Positions 40,809 to 49,936 of a stretch of 64,000 nucleotides of DNA are shown in pieces. The translations under genes and the position numbers were made by a program. Under the pieces are notes generated by a model. It made no database searches. It saw only the letters and a list, made by a program, of their open reading frames with translations, and had not been told where the DNA came from. How positions within the stretch are numbered: position 1 is the stretch's first letter; each line of letters opens with the position of its first letter. Source of the DNA: Pseudomonas sp. SLFW (GTDB taxonomy: Bacteria > Pseudomonadota > Gammaproteobacteria > Pseudomonadales > Pseudomonadaceae); assembly GCF_009905615.1 (NCBI RefSeq), contig NZ_JAAAKW010000003.1, positions 62,001 to 126,000 of the forward strand. Direction: 5' to 3'.

Positions 40809-41976
40809 GCGCCGCTTGCTGGATCAGTTATTCGGCGAGACGGGTGCGACTTTCGACGGGAGTAGCTTTCCGTCCATGGTGCGGGTTGATCATGGTGATC
40901 TCCAGCGCTTGCCCGATCTCTTCAGGCACCCCGTCCTCAGTGATCTCGAACAACTGGCCGACCGCTACCGGGGGCGCCTGTCATTCGGACGCGGCCTGCG
41001 CTCGCCCAAAACCTTCGACAGCCACGCCAACGCCGCCAGCCTGCTGCAACTGGGCCTGACGGTGTTTTTTCAAGACGTGGCGGGCAGTGTTCCAGGTTCG
41101 GCCGCGCTCCTGCGCCAACTGGAAAATGAACTGGGCGTCACCCCGGGCAGCGCTCGCCTCAGTGCCTTTGCTTCACCGGGCGACGATGGCGTGTCTTGCC
41201 ATTACGACGCGGAGGAGGTGATCTCGATCCAGTTGCTCGGCCACAAGACCTTTCACGTCGCGCCCATGACCCAGATCGAACACCCCTATGGCGTGCAATT
41301 CGGGCCGGACATGGTGGCCGTGGAGAACCTCTACGAACAGGCGCGTGAAGGCTTTCCAGCCCCCGATGACGCTGCGTTCGTCACCCACGACATGGCCCCC
41401 GGCTCGGTGCTGTACCTGCCGCGAGGCACCTGGCACAGAACCGAAGCCCGGGAGCCGTCGCTGTCCCTGAGCATCGTCATTCGCCCGCCGGTCCTGGCCG
41501 ACGCACTGCTAAGCTGGCTCAAACCGTGGCTGCTGGGCGACTCGCGATGGCGTGCTCCGGTTTACGGTGATCGAGCGGCCCATGAAAAAGCGTTGAAACC
41601 GCTATTAGGGGAATTGGCCCAGCGTCTCAGCGAGGGCGCCGAAACCCCTATCCTCAGCTGGAACGCAGGCCCTTCAGTGGAAAACAGCGAGCTGTTGAAC
41701 GTTCCGAGTTCGCGCATCTCATGGCAAACCACGGCATCGAACAGAGCGCGCATCGAAGTTCGGGCGCTGGATCAGGACTGGCGTGAACGCGTGACCCTCG
41801 ACACGGAAATCCCCGTCGCGCTGCTCCCCGCATTGGCGTGGATCAATAAACGCCCAACTGCCTTCAATCTGCGCCAACTGAGCGAACAGTTGCCGAAGAT
41901 CACACCGAGCGATCTGCGGCAATTGCTGGAACTGCTGGTCAAGGCCCATGCCCTGCGGTTACTGGTGCCGCGCTGA
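40801..41976 (+). CDS. JmjC/cupin-4 family Fe(II) 2-oxoglutarate oxygenase
   Basis: This is a 391-residue protein with a JmjC-like double-stranded beta-helix. The iron triad is His134-x-Asp136 (CHYDAEEV) and His212 (LPRGTWHRTEA). The spacing and the surrounding GSVLYLPRGTWH match bacterial ribosomal-oxygenase-type (cupin_4, YcfD/RoxA-like) proteins, and a C-terminal winged-helix-like region (about 320-391) is also as in that family. It is translationally coupled to the SsuD-like gene, an unusual partner, so it may act on a small sulfur compound such as an alkyl sulfate or sulfonate instead of a ribosomal protein. Substrate unknown. Confidence 0.8.
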   Translation: MPERRLLDQLFGETGATFDGSSFPSMVRVDHGDLQRLPDLFRHPVLSDLEQLADRYRGRLSFGRGLRSPKTFDSHANAASLLQLGLTVFFQDVAGSVPGSAALLRQLENELGVTPGSARLSAFASPGDDGVSCHYDAEEVISIQLLGHKTFHVAPMTQIEHPYGVQFGPDMVAVENLYEQAREGFPAPDDAAFVTHDMAPGSVLYLPRGTWHRTEAREPSLSLSIVIRPPVLADALLSWLKPWLLGDSRWRAPVYGDRAAHEKALKPLLGELAQRLSEGAETPILSWNAGPSVENSELLNVPSSRISWQTTASNRARIEVRALDQDWRERVTLDTEIPVALLPALAWINKRPTAFNLRQLSEQLPKITPSDLRQLLELLVKAHALRLLVPR

Positions 41977-41985
41977 ACCCGCGCG

Positions 41986-43578
41986 CTAGCCCAGACGCAC
42001 CCCGGACAGATTGCCAATGAACCCGCCACCTGTGGAATCGGTAAGGTTCTGCACGTTGCTGCGGGCGAGCAGGGCGTCCTCGGTGGAGATGATCGGAATC
42101 CTCGGCAGGTCTTCCAGCACCTTGTTCTGCACCTGGTGGTACAAGTCCCAGCGATGCGTGGGGTCGTTGTCCACTTGGGCCTGTTCCAGCAGGCCATCGA
42201 CCTCGGCGTTCACGTAGTGGGTTGCGTTGGAATAGGCCACCCCGGACTGAATGTTCTTCGACCAGTAGAACCGTTGCAGGCCGATGGCCGGGTCCGGGGC
42301 CGTGGACGCGGGCGAAAGGTTGGTATCGAAGTCGTAACGGCCATACACCCGGTCGATGAACTGGGCGTAATCCTGATTGCGAATCTCCAGCTTCACGCCG
42401 ATTTTCGCGAAGGTGCTGCGCAGGAAATTGGCCGTCTGCTGATACACGGCGGACGGACTCGGGTCGTTCTTGATGCGCAGGCGCACGCCGTCCTTGTCTT
42501 TCTTCAAACCTGCGGCTTCGAGCAAGGCCTCGGCGCGCTTCAGGTCGAAGGGGTACTGCGGCACGTCGGCGCTGTAAAACTGCGGAAAGTTTTTCGGGAT
42601 CGGCGAGTCGGCGGTGGTGCCCTGGCCCAGCAGGATGTTCTTGAGGATGAATTCCTTGTCGATGGCGTGGGCGAAGGCCTGACGCACCCGCAGGTCCTGG
42701 AATTCCGGCCGTTGGAGGTTGAACTCCAGGGCCATGATGCCGGTGCCGCCGTAGGTGTTCAGGCGATCAACGATGGTCAGGGCAGGGTTGGTTTTCAGGC
42801 GCTTGATTTCGCTGTTCGACAGGGTGTCGGCATAGGCCACGTGCACCGCGCCGGTTTCCAGCGCCGCCGACACCGAGGACGGGTCGGCCATGAAGCGATA
42901 GACCACCTGATCCAGCAGCGGCTTGCCGGACTGCCAGTACGCGGGGTTGCGTTCAAGGGTCAGGTAATTGCCGCGCACCCATTCCTTGACCTTGAACGGA
43001 CCGGTGCCGATCGGCGCGGTGTTGGCCGGGTTGTTGAGGATGTCGGTGCCTTCATAGAGGTGACGGGGCAACACTTGCGAGTCGCGGGCGTTCAAGGCGC
43101 TGAGCAGATAAGGCGTGGGTTTCGACAGGTGCCAGACCGAGGTCAGCGGGTCAGGGCTGTCCACGCTTTGCACGTTGGGGAACGCCGAGCGGCCTCGGGA
43201 GCTGTATTTCTTCCAGACCTGCAGCACGGAAAACGCGACGTCTTCCGACGTGAACGGTTTGCCGTCATGCCACACCACACCGGGGCGCAACTTGAACGTG
43301 ACCTGCAAGCCATCCGGGCTGAATGTCCAGCTCTCGGCGAGTTGCGGTTGAGGGCCGTTGTCGGGGCTGAGGTACAGCAGGCCATCGAAAATCTTCGGTG
43401 AAATAAGTTGCGTGGCCGGTGCGGTGGTCAGACCGGTGGTGAGTAAGGTCGGCTCAGGGTTTTGCGCAATGATCAGCGTGCCGCCGGGGCTGTTGCCGAA
43501 AGCAAAGCGCTGGCCGAGCAGGCCATAGGCGGCGGTGGAGGCCAGGGAATAGCCGAGGAAGGTGCGTCTTGAAACCAT
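41986..43578 (-). CDS. Dpp/Opp-type ABC substrate-binding protein (SBP_bac_5), no. 2
   Basis: This is a 530-residue receptor with a clear Tat-type start (VSRRTFLGYSLAST). The SBP_bac_5 core is visible: LQVTFKLRPGVVWHDGKPFTSEDVAFSV, APIGTGPFKVKEWVRG and ERNPAYWQSGKPLL. It stands alone between the JmjC-type gene (convergent, 9 bases away) and a TonB receptor on the same strand. It has no permease beside it and could use the permeases at 49937-51972. It closely resembles the receptor at 48048. Confidence 0.9.
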   Translation of the reverse strand: MVSRRTFLGYSLASTAAYGLLGQRFAFGNSPGGTLIIAQNPEPTLLTTGLTTAPATQLISPKIFDGLLYLSPDNGPQPQLAESWTFSPDGLQVTFKLRPGVVWHDGKPFTSEDVAFSVLQVWKKYSSRGRSAFPNVQSVDSPDPLTSVWHLSKPTPYLLSALNARDSQVLPRHLYEGTDILNNPANTAPIGTGPFKVKEWVRGNYLTLERNPAYWQSGKPLLDQVVYRFMADPSSVSAALETGAVHVAYADTLSNSEIKRLKTNPALTIVDRLNTYGGTGIMALEFNLQRPEFQDLRVRQAFAHAIDKEFILKNILLGQGTTADSPIPKNFPQFYSADVPQYPFDLKRAEALLEAAGLKKDKDGVRLRIKNDPSPSAVYQQTANFLRSTFAKIGVKLEIRNQDYAQFIDRVYGRYDFDTNLSPASTAPDPAIGLQRFYWSKNIQSGVAYSNATHYVNAEVDGLLEQAQVDNDPTHRWDLYHQVQNKVLEDLPRIPIISTEDALLARSNVQNLTDSTGGGFIGNLSGVRLG

Positions 43579-43644
43579 TCAGAAAAGCTCCTCTTAAATC
43601 GTTCGTGGGACCGGTTGTGAAGCGGATGTTTCGCCTGGCTGGGT

Positions 43645-43753
43645 TCCTGTGGCAGCGGATTCATTCAGGGCGGCATTCCGACGGATAGGGCGTACGGGCA
43701 AAATAACTGCGTTGGAGGCACCGGCCATTCGCGAATGAATTCGCTCCTACAGA
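43645..43753. repeat. Degenerate REP pair
   Basis: A decayed unit (TGTGGCAGCGGATTCATTCA, about 43649-43668) faces an intact inverted unit (ATTCGCGAATGAATTCGCTC, about 43728-43747) in the 255-base gap between the receptor gene and the TonB-receptor gene. Confidence 0.65.
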
Positions 43754-43833
43754 GGTCGCTGCGTCTATCAGGACCGCTATGGATGCCTGAAAGCGTGCGG
43801 GTCAATTACCCGTCATCACTCACTCGTCATAGC

Positions 43834-46377
43834 TCACCAGTCATAGCTCACCCGCGCGTAGTAGAAACCGCCCCCGATCCCGTACGGCGTGTTGCGGTTG
43901 GCGTACGGGTCTTCGTGGTTGATGGTGGAGGCGAGGGTGTCGGGCTGGTTCGGGGGGCGTTTGTTGAACAGGTTGTTGGCGCCGAGCGTGGCCTTGATGT
44001 TGTCGGTCAGCAGGTAGCTGATGGCGGCATCGGTGATGAACGCGTCGCTGGTGGTCGAGTCTTGCGACCGGTTCAGGACGTTGTTCACGGCGCGGGTCTT
44101 CGAGTAGTAGTGCTCGGTCAACTGCACCTGAACCTTGCCCAATTGCCAGTCCAGCGCCGCCCGCACGATGTTCTGCGGCAATGCTTCTTCGAGCAGGGTG
44201 ATGCGCTCGCGGTCCAGCAGGCTCAGTCCGGCGTTGCTCAGCACGGCAGGGTCGTCGACGCTCTTTACCTCGTTCTTGTTGCGCGCATAGGACAACGCCC
44301 AATGGGCCCGGCCGTAACGCTCGTAGTCGGCGTCGTAGTCGAGCTTGAACTCGATGCCCCGGGTCTGGGTGTCGCCGAAGTTGGTGAAGTAACGCACCTG
44401 CTGCTGGCTGGTCAGCCCGGCATTGGTCAGCGCTTGTGCCACTGCGGCGTTGTTAAAACCGTTGAAGGCCCCCGTGAGGAAGATGCGGTCGCGGATGTCG
44501 ATCTGGTACACGTCGACCGACGCCGACAGGCGATCGGTCGGGGTGAAGACCAGGCCGAAACTGACGTTGGTGGACTTCTCCGGCTTGAGCTTCTTCGCAC
44601 CCAGTGCCTGAGCGGCCGGTGAGTCCGGGCGCAGGGTGTCGTAGTAGTACGAAATGTACGAGGTGTTGGTGATCGGGTCGTTGACCGGCTGCACCGTCGC
44701 ACTCTGGTAGTTCTGCTCCGCGAGTGACGGCGCGCGGAAACCGTTGCTCAACGTGCCCCGCACCGCGACCTGGTCATTGAACTGGTAGCGGTTGGAAAAC
44801 TTGCCCGCGACCGCCGAACCGAAGTCCGAGTAATCCTCGTAACGCACCGCCAGCCCGGTGTCCCATTTGTCCGTGAGCTTTTGCGCCAGATCGACGTAAT
44901 ACGCGGTGTTGTGCCGCGCTTCATTGAAGGCGAATTGCGGACTGAAACCGGTGAGAAACGCCGAACCGGCGCCGGCCAGCTTGCCCCGCAGGTTCACCGC
45001 CGGGTAGTCGTTGGGGTAGCGGTAGCCGCCGCCCGCGTAGGAGTAGTATTCACCGGGGCCCAGTTCCAGCTGGTCGTAGCGGTATTCGGTGCCGATGGTC
45101 ACGTTCAGCGGTGCCGCAAACAGCCCGGTGTCGAAAGCCCGTTGGCCGCTCAGCGACAAGATGCTCTCGCTGAATGTGAGGTCTCCGGCGTGCATGTTCT
45201 GCAAGGGCAGCAGCGCGCCGAACGACGGGTTGGTGGTGTTGAGAATGTTGATGTCGGCGCGGTTCTGGCCGTAGCTCACGCCCGCGTCCCACCGCCAGCC
45301 CAGGATGTCTTCGGCCTTGAGGCCCAGGTTGAGTTGCAGGTCTTCTTCCTTGGTTTGCAAACGCGAGCTGTAGCCGCCCGGCGTGGTGATGACGTTCGAG
45401 GTGGCGTTGGTTTCGGAGCGGAACGAGCCCTTGGCCTCGGAGGTGCGCGGGGCGTAGGTGGCGAAGGAATACAGCGCCAGGTTGTCGTTCAGCGGCAGGC
45501 CGATGTTGTAGGCGAAACTGGTGCTCTCCTGAATCGGCACCACCTCGTAGTTTTCCGGCACGTTGCGATTGGCCGTGGCTTCCCGAGGGTCGTTGGGCGC
45601 GGCGTAAATCTGCCAGATCGACTGGCTCGGCTGCTTCCACGGGCCGACGGTGTGGCTGTCACCGGTTTTCAGGTACGACAAGCTGAAGTTGGCGAAGCCG
45701 CCGTTTTCACCCAATGCGAACCCGGAGTTCAGGCCGCCGGTGTAAGTCGCACCGGCGTCCCCGAGGTTGCCGACTTTCGACACGTCGTGGTTGTACTCGC
45801 CATAGGAAACGTCCGCCGAACCGCCGGACGACGCGGATTTGAGGATGACGTTGATCACCCCGGCAATCGCGTCCGAACCGTATTGCGCCGCTGCGCCATC
45901 GGTCAGCACTTCGACCCGTTCCACGGCCGAAATCGGGATCAGGCCGAGGTCTGCGGCCGATGAACCCAAGGTCGCGCCGCCGCTGTTGTTGATCATGGAC
46001 GTGCCGTGGCGCCGTTTGCCGTTGACCAGCACCAGTACCTGATTCCCGGACAGCCCGCGCAAAGAGGAGCCGCCCACGTTTTTTGACAGGGCGCCGCCGT
46101 TGCTGTTGATGTTGATATAGGACGGCGCCACCTGGGACAGCGCCCGCCGCAAATCGCTGGCCCCGGTGGCGCGCAACGCATCGCCCTTGATCAGCTGCAC
46201 GGGAGCGAGGGCCTTGAGGGCCGTGGTCTCGACCCTGGAGCCGGTCACGACCACGGTTTCAAGGCGTTCCTTTTCGTATTCGGTTTCAGCGTTGGCGGTG
46301 TCGTACGGCGCGAGACTGGCGGCGCCGACGGAAAGAACCACGCCAAGGGTATGGCGTCTGGACGGGAGTGAAGACAT
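43834..46377 (-). CDS. TonB-dependent outer-membrane receptor, no. 2
   Basis: This is an 847-residue receptor from the chosen start MSSLPSRRHTLG, which gives a signal peptide ending around DTANA. A TonB-box-like LETVVVTGSRVE is followed by the plug (LRGLSGNQVLVLVNGKRRHGTSM; VERVEVLTDGAAAQYGSDAIAGVINVILK) and a barrel ending GGFYYARVSYDW. The plug is clearly paralogous to the receptor at 35595. The upstream 38 residues in frame lack a signal and are not used. The neighbouring Tat receptor gene suggests a matched outer/periplasmic import pair. Confidence 0.92.
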   Translation of the reverse strand: MSSLPSRRHTLGVVLSVGAASLAPYDTANAETEYEKERLETVVVTGSRVETTALKALAPVQLIKGDALRATGASDLRRALSQVAPSYININSNGGALSKNVGGSSLRGLSGNQVLVLVNGKRRHGTSMINNSGGATLGSSAADLGLIPISAVERVEVLTDGAAAQYGSDAIAGVINVILKSASSGGSADVSYGEYNHDVSKVGNLGDAGATYTGGLNSGFALGENGGFANFSLSYLKTGDSHTVGPWKQPSQSIWQIYAAPNDPREATANRNVPENYEVVPIQESTSFAYNIGLPLNDNLALYSFATYAPRTSEAKGSFRSETNATSNVITTPGGYSSRLQTKEEDLQLNLGLKAEDILGWRWDAGVSYGQNRADINILNTTNPSFGALLPLQNMHAGDLTFSESILSLSGQRAFDTGLFAAPLNVTIGTEYRYDQLELGPGEYYSYAGGGYRYPNDYPAVNLRGKLAGAGSAFLTGFSPQFAFNEARHNTAYYVDLAQKLTDKWDTGLAVRYEDYSDFGSAVAGKFSNRYQFNDQVAVRGTLSNGFRAPSLAEQNYQSATVQPVNDPITNTSYISYYYDTLRPDSPAAQALGAKKLKPEKSTNVSFGLVFTPTDRLSASVDVYQIDIRDRIFLTGAFNGFNNAAVAQALTNAGLTSQQQVRYFTNFGDTQTRGIEFKLDYDADYERYGRAHWALSYARNKNEVKSVDDPAVLSNAGLSLLDRERITLLEEALPQNIVRAALDWQLGKVQVQLTEHYYSKTRAVNNVLNRSQDSTTSDAFITDAAISYLLTDNIKATLGANNLFNKRPPNQPDTLASTINHEDPYANRNTPYGIGGGFYYARVSYDW

Positions 46378-46569
46378 GGGTATGTGCCTGGTGTTGCTTC
46401 TGCATTCTTCGCTGTGTGTGCAGGAGTGAGTCGACGCTGGCCGGTTGGGCCTGGCAGGGTTTTGGGTGAAGCGGTGTTCGGCCAGAATCAAAAACTGATG
46501 GGTGTTTCATCAACCTACGGATCAGGATCAAAATGTTTGCTGATGCCGCCATCCTGCATCTGCCGAAGG

Positions 46570-46702
46570 CGTGGGAGCTGGCTTGCCTGCGATCTGCCGG
46601 GCACCGGCAGCAAAACCTAGGTCTTCGATGTGCCTGACACACCGAGGTCGAAGGTCTTGCTGCCGGTGCCCGGCAGATCGCGAGCAAGCAACGCTCCCAC
46701 GG
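46570..46702. repeat. Long inverted repeat with 25-bp perfect arms
   Basis: The arms at 46589-46613 and 46657-46681 are exact reverse complements over 25 bases (GCGATCTGCC ... GCAGCAA). They extend outward imperfectly into GTGGGAGC and GCTCCCAC ends, which link it to the REP family. It lies within the 391-base gap between a TonB-receptor and a DszC-like gene on the same strand. The gap also repeats the phrase GGCCAGAATCAAAA at about 46480 and 46705, with a variant near 46750. No gene is seen. Confidence 0.8.
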
Positions 46703-46768
46703 CCTGCGGCCAGAATCAAAAGCTAGGCCGCGGTGTACTCAAACCTCCGGCCAGAATGAAATCCCTGT

Positions 46769-47998
46769 TCACCGCCCCAACAACTGAAACTTCCCGATCA
46801 AATTGAATTTCCACGCCACCGGGTCGTGGACGGTGTGGGTGCGTGCATTGCGCCAGTGGCGGTCGTAGCCATATTCGAGGCGGGTGGAGCTGGCGCCGCC
46901 GAGCTGGAACAGTTTGTTGCTGGCCAGCAAGGCCGCTTCGGTGGTGAGGATTTTCGCGGTGGCCAGCGCCGACGACACCTGAATCGACGGCCCCGGCCCA
47001 TGTTCCGCCGTCACCTGGTCGAACAACGCCGCCGCTTTCTCCAGCACCGTTTCTCCGGCGTGAATCCGCGTGTGCAGGTCGCCGATGATTTCCAGCACAT
47101 ATGGATCTTCGGCTACTGCTGTCACCCCAGTACGCGCATAAGGCCGGGCGTGTTCACGCACGTAATCCAGCGTGTCGCGAAACGCTGCCCTCGCGATGCC
47201 CAGGTCCAGCGCGCTGTGAAACAGATCGGGAATGCCGTAGGTGTTGGCGCTGACTTTGCCCTGTTCGGTGTCGAGCACGTGGCTGTGTTCGACGCGCACG
47301 TTATCCAGCAGCAGGGTGCCGCTGGCGGTGGTGCGCTGGCCGAAGCCGTCCCAGTCGTCAATGATGGTCAGGCCCGGTGCGTAGCGGTCCAGCACGGCGG
47401 TTTTCGACTGGCCGTTCTCGTCCACGCAGCCCACGGAAATCAGCTGGGAAAACAGCGCCCCGGTGGAATACGCCTTGGACCCGTTGACCCGATAGTGATC
47501 GCCTTCACGGGTGATCTGCGTGCGCGTGGTGCCCGCGGGCAAGCTGCCGCCCTCGGCATGGCCGTTGCCCCAGCGATAGCCCTCCAGAATCTTGCCGAAG
47601 AACAATGCCTGCTGCTCCGGACGGCCTACCGCCTCGATCACGCTGCACGCCAGGAGAATGCTCAGCATCAACTGGCCAATGGAGGCGTCGGCCTCGCCGA
47701 TGATCGCCACCACCTCGGTCAGCGTCCGGTACGACACCTCCGCACCGCCAAACGCCTTGGGCACGCGAATGGCCAACAACCCGCTGTGGGCGAAGTCGTC
47801 CAGCTCCTGCCACGGCAGCTGGCGCTCTACGTCACGGCGTTGAGCGTTCAACCGGAACACGGCGGCCAGCCGTTCAGCCGTCTCCACCGCTTCGCGTTCA
47901 CTGCGAATGACCTGGGCCGGGCGGGCAGGGGCGGTGACGTTGCGCTCTGAGGCTGAAGGGTTCGACGAGGCGTGCCGGGCAAACGATGTGTCGGTCAT
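46769..47998 (-). CDS. DszC/SfnC-like flavin monooxygenase (acyl-CoA dehydrogenase fold), no. 2
   Basis: This is a 409-residue protein with the acyl-CoA dehydrogenase fold: LLAIRVPKAFGGAEVSYRTLTEVVAIIGEADAS, GNGHAEGGSLPAG and DDWDGFGQRTTASGTLLLDNVRVE. The C-terminal YDRHWRNARTHTVHDPVAWK matches the His/Arg-rich motif of DszC/SfnC-type enzymes. The start MTDTSF is chosen because the longer frame is Arg/Trp-rich shadow sequence inside the next gene. It is 49 bases downstream of the receptor at 48048 and probably in its operon. Likely reaction: FMNH2-dependent oxygenation of an organosulfur compound. Confidence 0.87.
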   Translation of the reverse strand: MTDTSFARHASSNPSASERNVTAPARPAQVIRSEREAVETAERLAAVFRLNAQRRDVERQLPWQELDDFAHSGLLAIRVPKAFGGAEVSYRTLTEVVAIIGEADASIGQLMLSILLACSVIEAVGRPEQQALFFGKILEGYRWGNGHAEGGSLPAGTTRTQITREGDHYRVNGSKAYSTGALFSQLISVGCVDENGQSKTAVLDRYAPGLTIIDDWDGFGQRTTASGTLLLDNVRVEHSHVLDTEQGKVSANTYGIPDLFHSALDLGIARAAFRDTLDYVREHARPYARTGVTAVAEDPYVLEIIGDLHTRIHAGETVLEKAAALFDQVTAEHGPGPSIQVSSALATAKILTTEAALLASNKLFQLGGASSTRLEYGYDRHWRNARTHTVHDPVAWKFNLIGKFQLLGR

Positions 47999-48047
47999 GA
48001 AAGAGGTGTCCTGTTCCTGAAGGGCGTCGGTGAATCTGGCGACTGCA

Positions 48048-49637
48048 TCACGCCTGATAACGGGCGTCGGCGAAATTGCCGTACAGCGCTTCCGAAGAAT
48101 TGAAGAAATCCTTGAGCTGTTTCTGGGTGACCACCACCACCGTCGGCGACACCAGCGGAATCTTCGGCAAATCCGTGAGCACGATCTGCTGAAACTCGGC
48201 GTACAGCGCTTTGCGCTTAACGGGATCGACCTCGCCCTGACCCTGTGCAAGCAGTTCATCGACCCGGGGATTCGCGTAACGCGCGCCGTTGGAGAAGGCG
48301 ATGCCGGGCTTGAAGTTCGACGACTGATAAAAACGTTGAGTACCCATCACCGGATCGGGACCGGCGGTGGCGCTGATCAGCGTGGTGTCGAAGTCGCGGC
48401 GGGTGTACACGCGGTTCACGTATTCGGGGAAGTCTTGGGAGCGGATCACCAGCTTGACGCCGATCTTCGCCAGGTTACTGCGCAGGTAATGGGCGATCTG
48501 CAGGGTTTCATTGGCCGGGTTGGGGTCGTTGTAGACGGTCAGTCGCACGCCGTCGGCGCCTTTCTTCAAGCCCGCCTCCTCCAGCAGGGCTTCGGCTTTG
48601 GCCAGGTCGAAGGGGTAACGCGGCACGGTGTCGTCGTAAAAATCGCTCATGCTCGACGGAATCGCGCTGTACGCCGACTTGGCAAAACCGAAGTAGATGT
48701 TCTTGACGATGAAATCCCGGTCCACCGCATGGGCGAAGGCCTGACGCACGCGCACGTCCTGAAACACCGGCTTTTCCAGGTTGAACTCGAAGCCCACCAG
48801 CCCCGGCGAGTACGGCGCGCTGATCTCGCTGACTTGCAACTGCGGCACGTTGTGCAGGCGCTTGACGTTGCTCAGGGCCACCGACGCCAGTTGCACGGCC
48901 TGGGTTTCCAGCGCGGCGGAGGCTGCGGTGAGGTCGGGAATGATGCGGAAAATCAGGCTGTCCAGGTGCGGCTTGCCGGTGTCCCAATAGTGTTCGTTCT
49001 TTACCAGGTTGATCGACACGCCACGGTCCCAGCGCTCGAACTTGAACGGACCGGTGCCGATGGGCTTGATGTTGTACGGGTTGGTCAGCGGATTACCGTT
49101 GGCGTACAGGTGTTTGGGCAACACTTGCGCATCGGTGGATGACAGCGCGCTGAGCAGATACGGCGCAGGGGCGGAGAGGGTGATCACCACTTGCAACGGC
49201 GTCGGCGTTTCGACCTTGCTCACCGGCGCGAAGGTGGTGATACCGCGAGAATTGAATTTGCGCCAGATGTTCTGCAGGGAAAACGCCACGTCGTCGGCGC
49301 TGAACGGCTGGCCGTCATGCCAGGTGACCCCGGCCCGCAGGTTGAAGGTGTACACCAGCCCGTCGGCGCTGACGTGCCAGTCGGTGGCCAGTCGTGGGAC
49401 CGGTTGGCGTTGGCTGTCGTAGGACAGCAGGCCATCGAACAGCTTGCTGGTCACCGTATAGATGGTGCCGTCGGTGGTCAGCGCGTTGGTCAGGACGGTG
49501 GGCTCGGGGAATTGCGAGACCACCAGCGTCTGCGTGCCGTCGGTGGCGGCGAACAGCCCCGAGGCGTGACTGGACAACCCGGCCGCGGCCGCCAGAATCG
49601 TGGAATGTTTGATGAACGTTCTTCTGCTCAACGACAT
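48048..49637 (-). CDS. Dpp/Opp-type ABC substrate-binding protein (SBP_bac_5), no. 3
   Basis: This is a 529-residue periplasmic receptor with a textbook Tat motif (SLSRRTFIKHST) and the core GLVYTFNLRAGVTWHDGQPFSADDVAFSLQ, KPIGTGPFKFERWDRG and NEHYWDTGKPHLDSL. It is divergent from the dppB-dppC-ATPase genes starting at 49937 and so is the most likely receptor for that transporter. It is co-directional with the DszC-like gene 46769, linking uptake to oxidation. Confidence 0.9.
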   Translation of the reverse strand: MSLSRRTFIKHSTILAAAAGLSSHASGLFAATDGTQTLVVSQFPEPTVLTNALTTDGTIYTVTSKLFDGLLSYDSQRQPVPRLATDWHVSADGLVYTFNLRAGVTWHDGQPFSADDVAFSLQNIWRKFNSRGITTFAPVSKVETPTPLQVVITLSAPAPYLLSALSSTDAQVLPKHLYANGNPLTNPYNIKPIGTGPFKFERWDRGVSINLVKNEHYWDTGKPHLDSLIFRIIPDLTAASAALETQAVQLASVALSNVKRLHNVPQLQVSEISAPYSPGLVGFEFNLEKPVFQDVRVRQAFAHAVDRDFIVKNIYFGFAKSAYSAIPSSMSDFYDDTVPRYPFDLAKAEALLEEAGLKKGADGVRLTVYNDPNPANETLQIAHYLRSNLAKIGVKLVIRSQDFPEYVNRVYTRRDFDTTLISATAGPDPVMGTQRFYQSSNFKPGIAFSNGARYANPRVDELLAQGQGEVDPVKRKALYAEFQQIVLTDLPKIPLVSPTVVVVTQKQLKDFFNSSEALYGNFADARYQA

Positions 49638-49936
49638 GCTGCACCTTCAATGACACGGACGAGAGAAACGCGCGCACTCATGGCCTGGCCTGCGCGGCGA
49701 TCTTATTAAGAAGTAAGGGAGGCGATGTTCTGTTGGGCGTCAGAATCGAACCGCGAGACTAACGGACTTATTCCAGCGGACACAAGTGCCGGTCTTATAA
49801 CTTTAAATTCAGACTTCATGCCGCCTGGCTTTATAAGTTTAGAACTTTTTAAGCGGTGTTCGCGCCGAAAAATTACTGTATTAGTGTTCGCCGTTGAAAC
49901 AGTCCTCGCTCAATTCGATTGTTTATAGAGAACTCG
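49638..49936. promoter_or_regulatory. Divergent promoter region between receptor and permease genes
   Basis: This 299-base gap carries no supported gene. It has an AT-rich core (about 49790-49920) with TCTTATAAC and a CTTTATAAG block about 45 bases apart that read as loose inverted copies, plus TTTAGAAC similar to the AGAACC part of the 48-bp sulfur-gene element. It should hold promoters in both directions. No exact -35/-10 pair could be assigned by eye. Confidence 0.4.

Noticed and set aside
48000..48259. N-terminal extension of the DszC-like gene at 46769
   Set aside because: An Arg/Trp/Ser-rich shadow of the neighbouring receptor gene, with no homology to the family's N-terminus.
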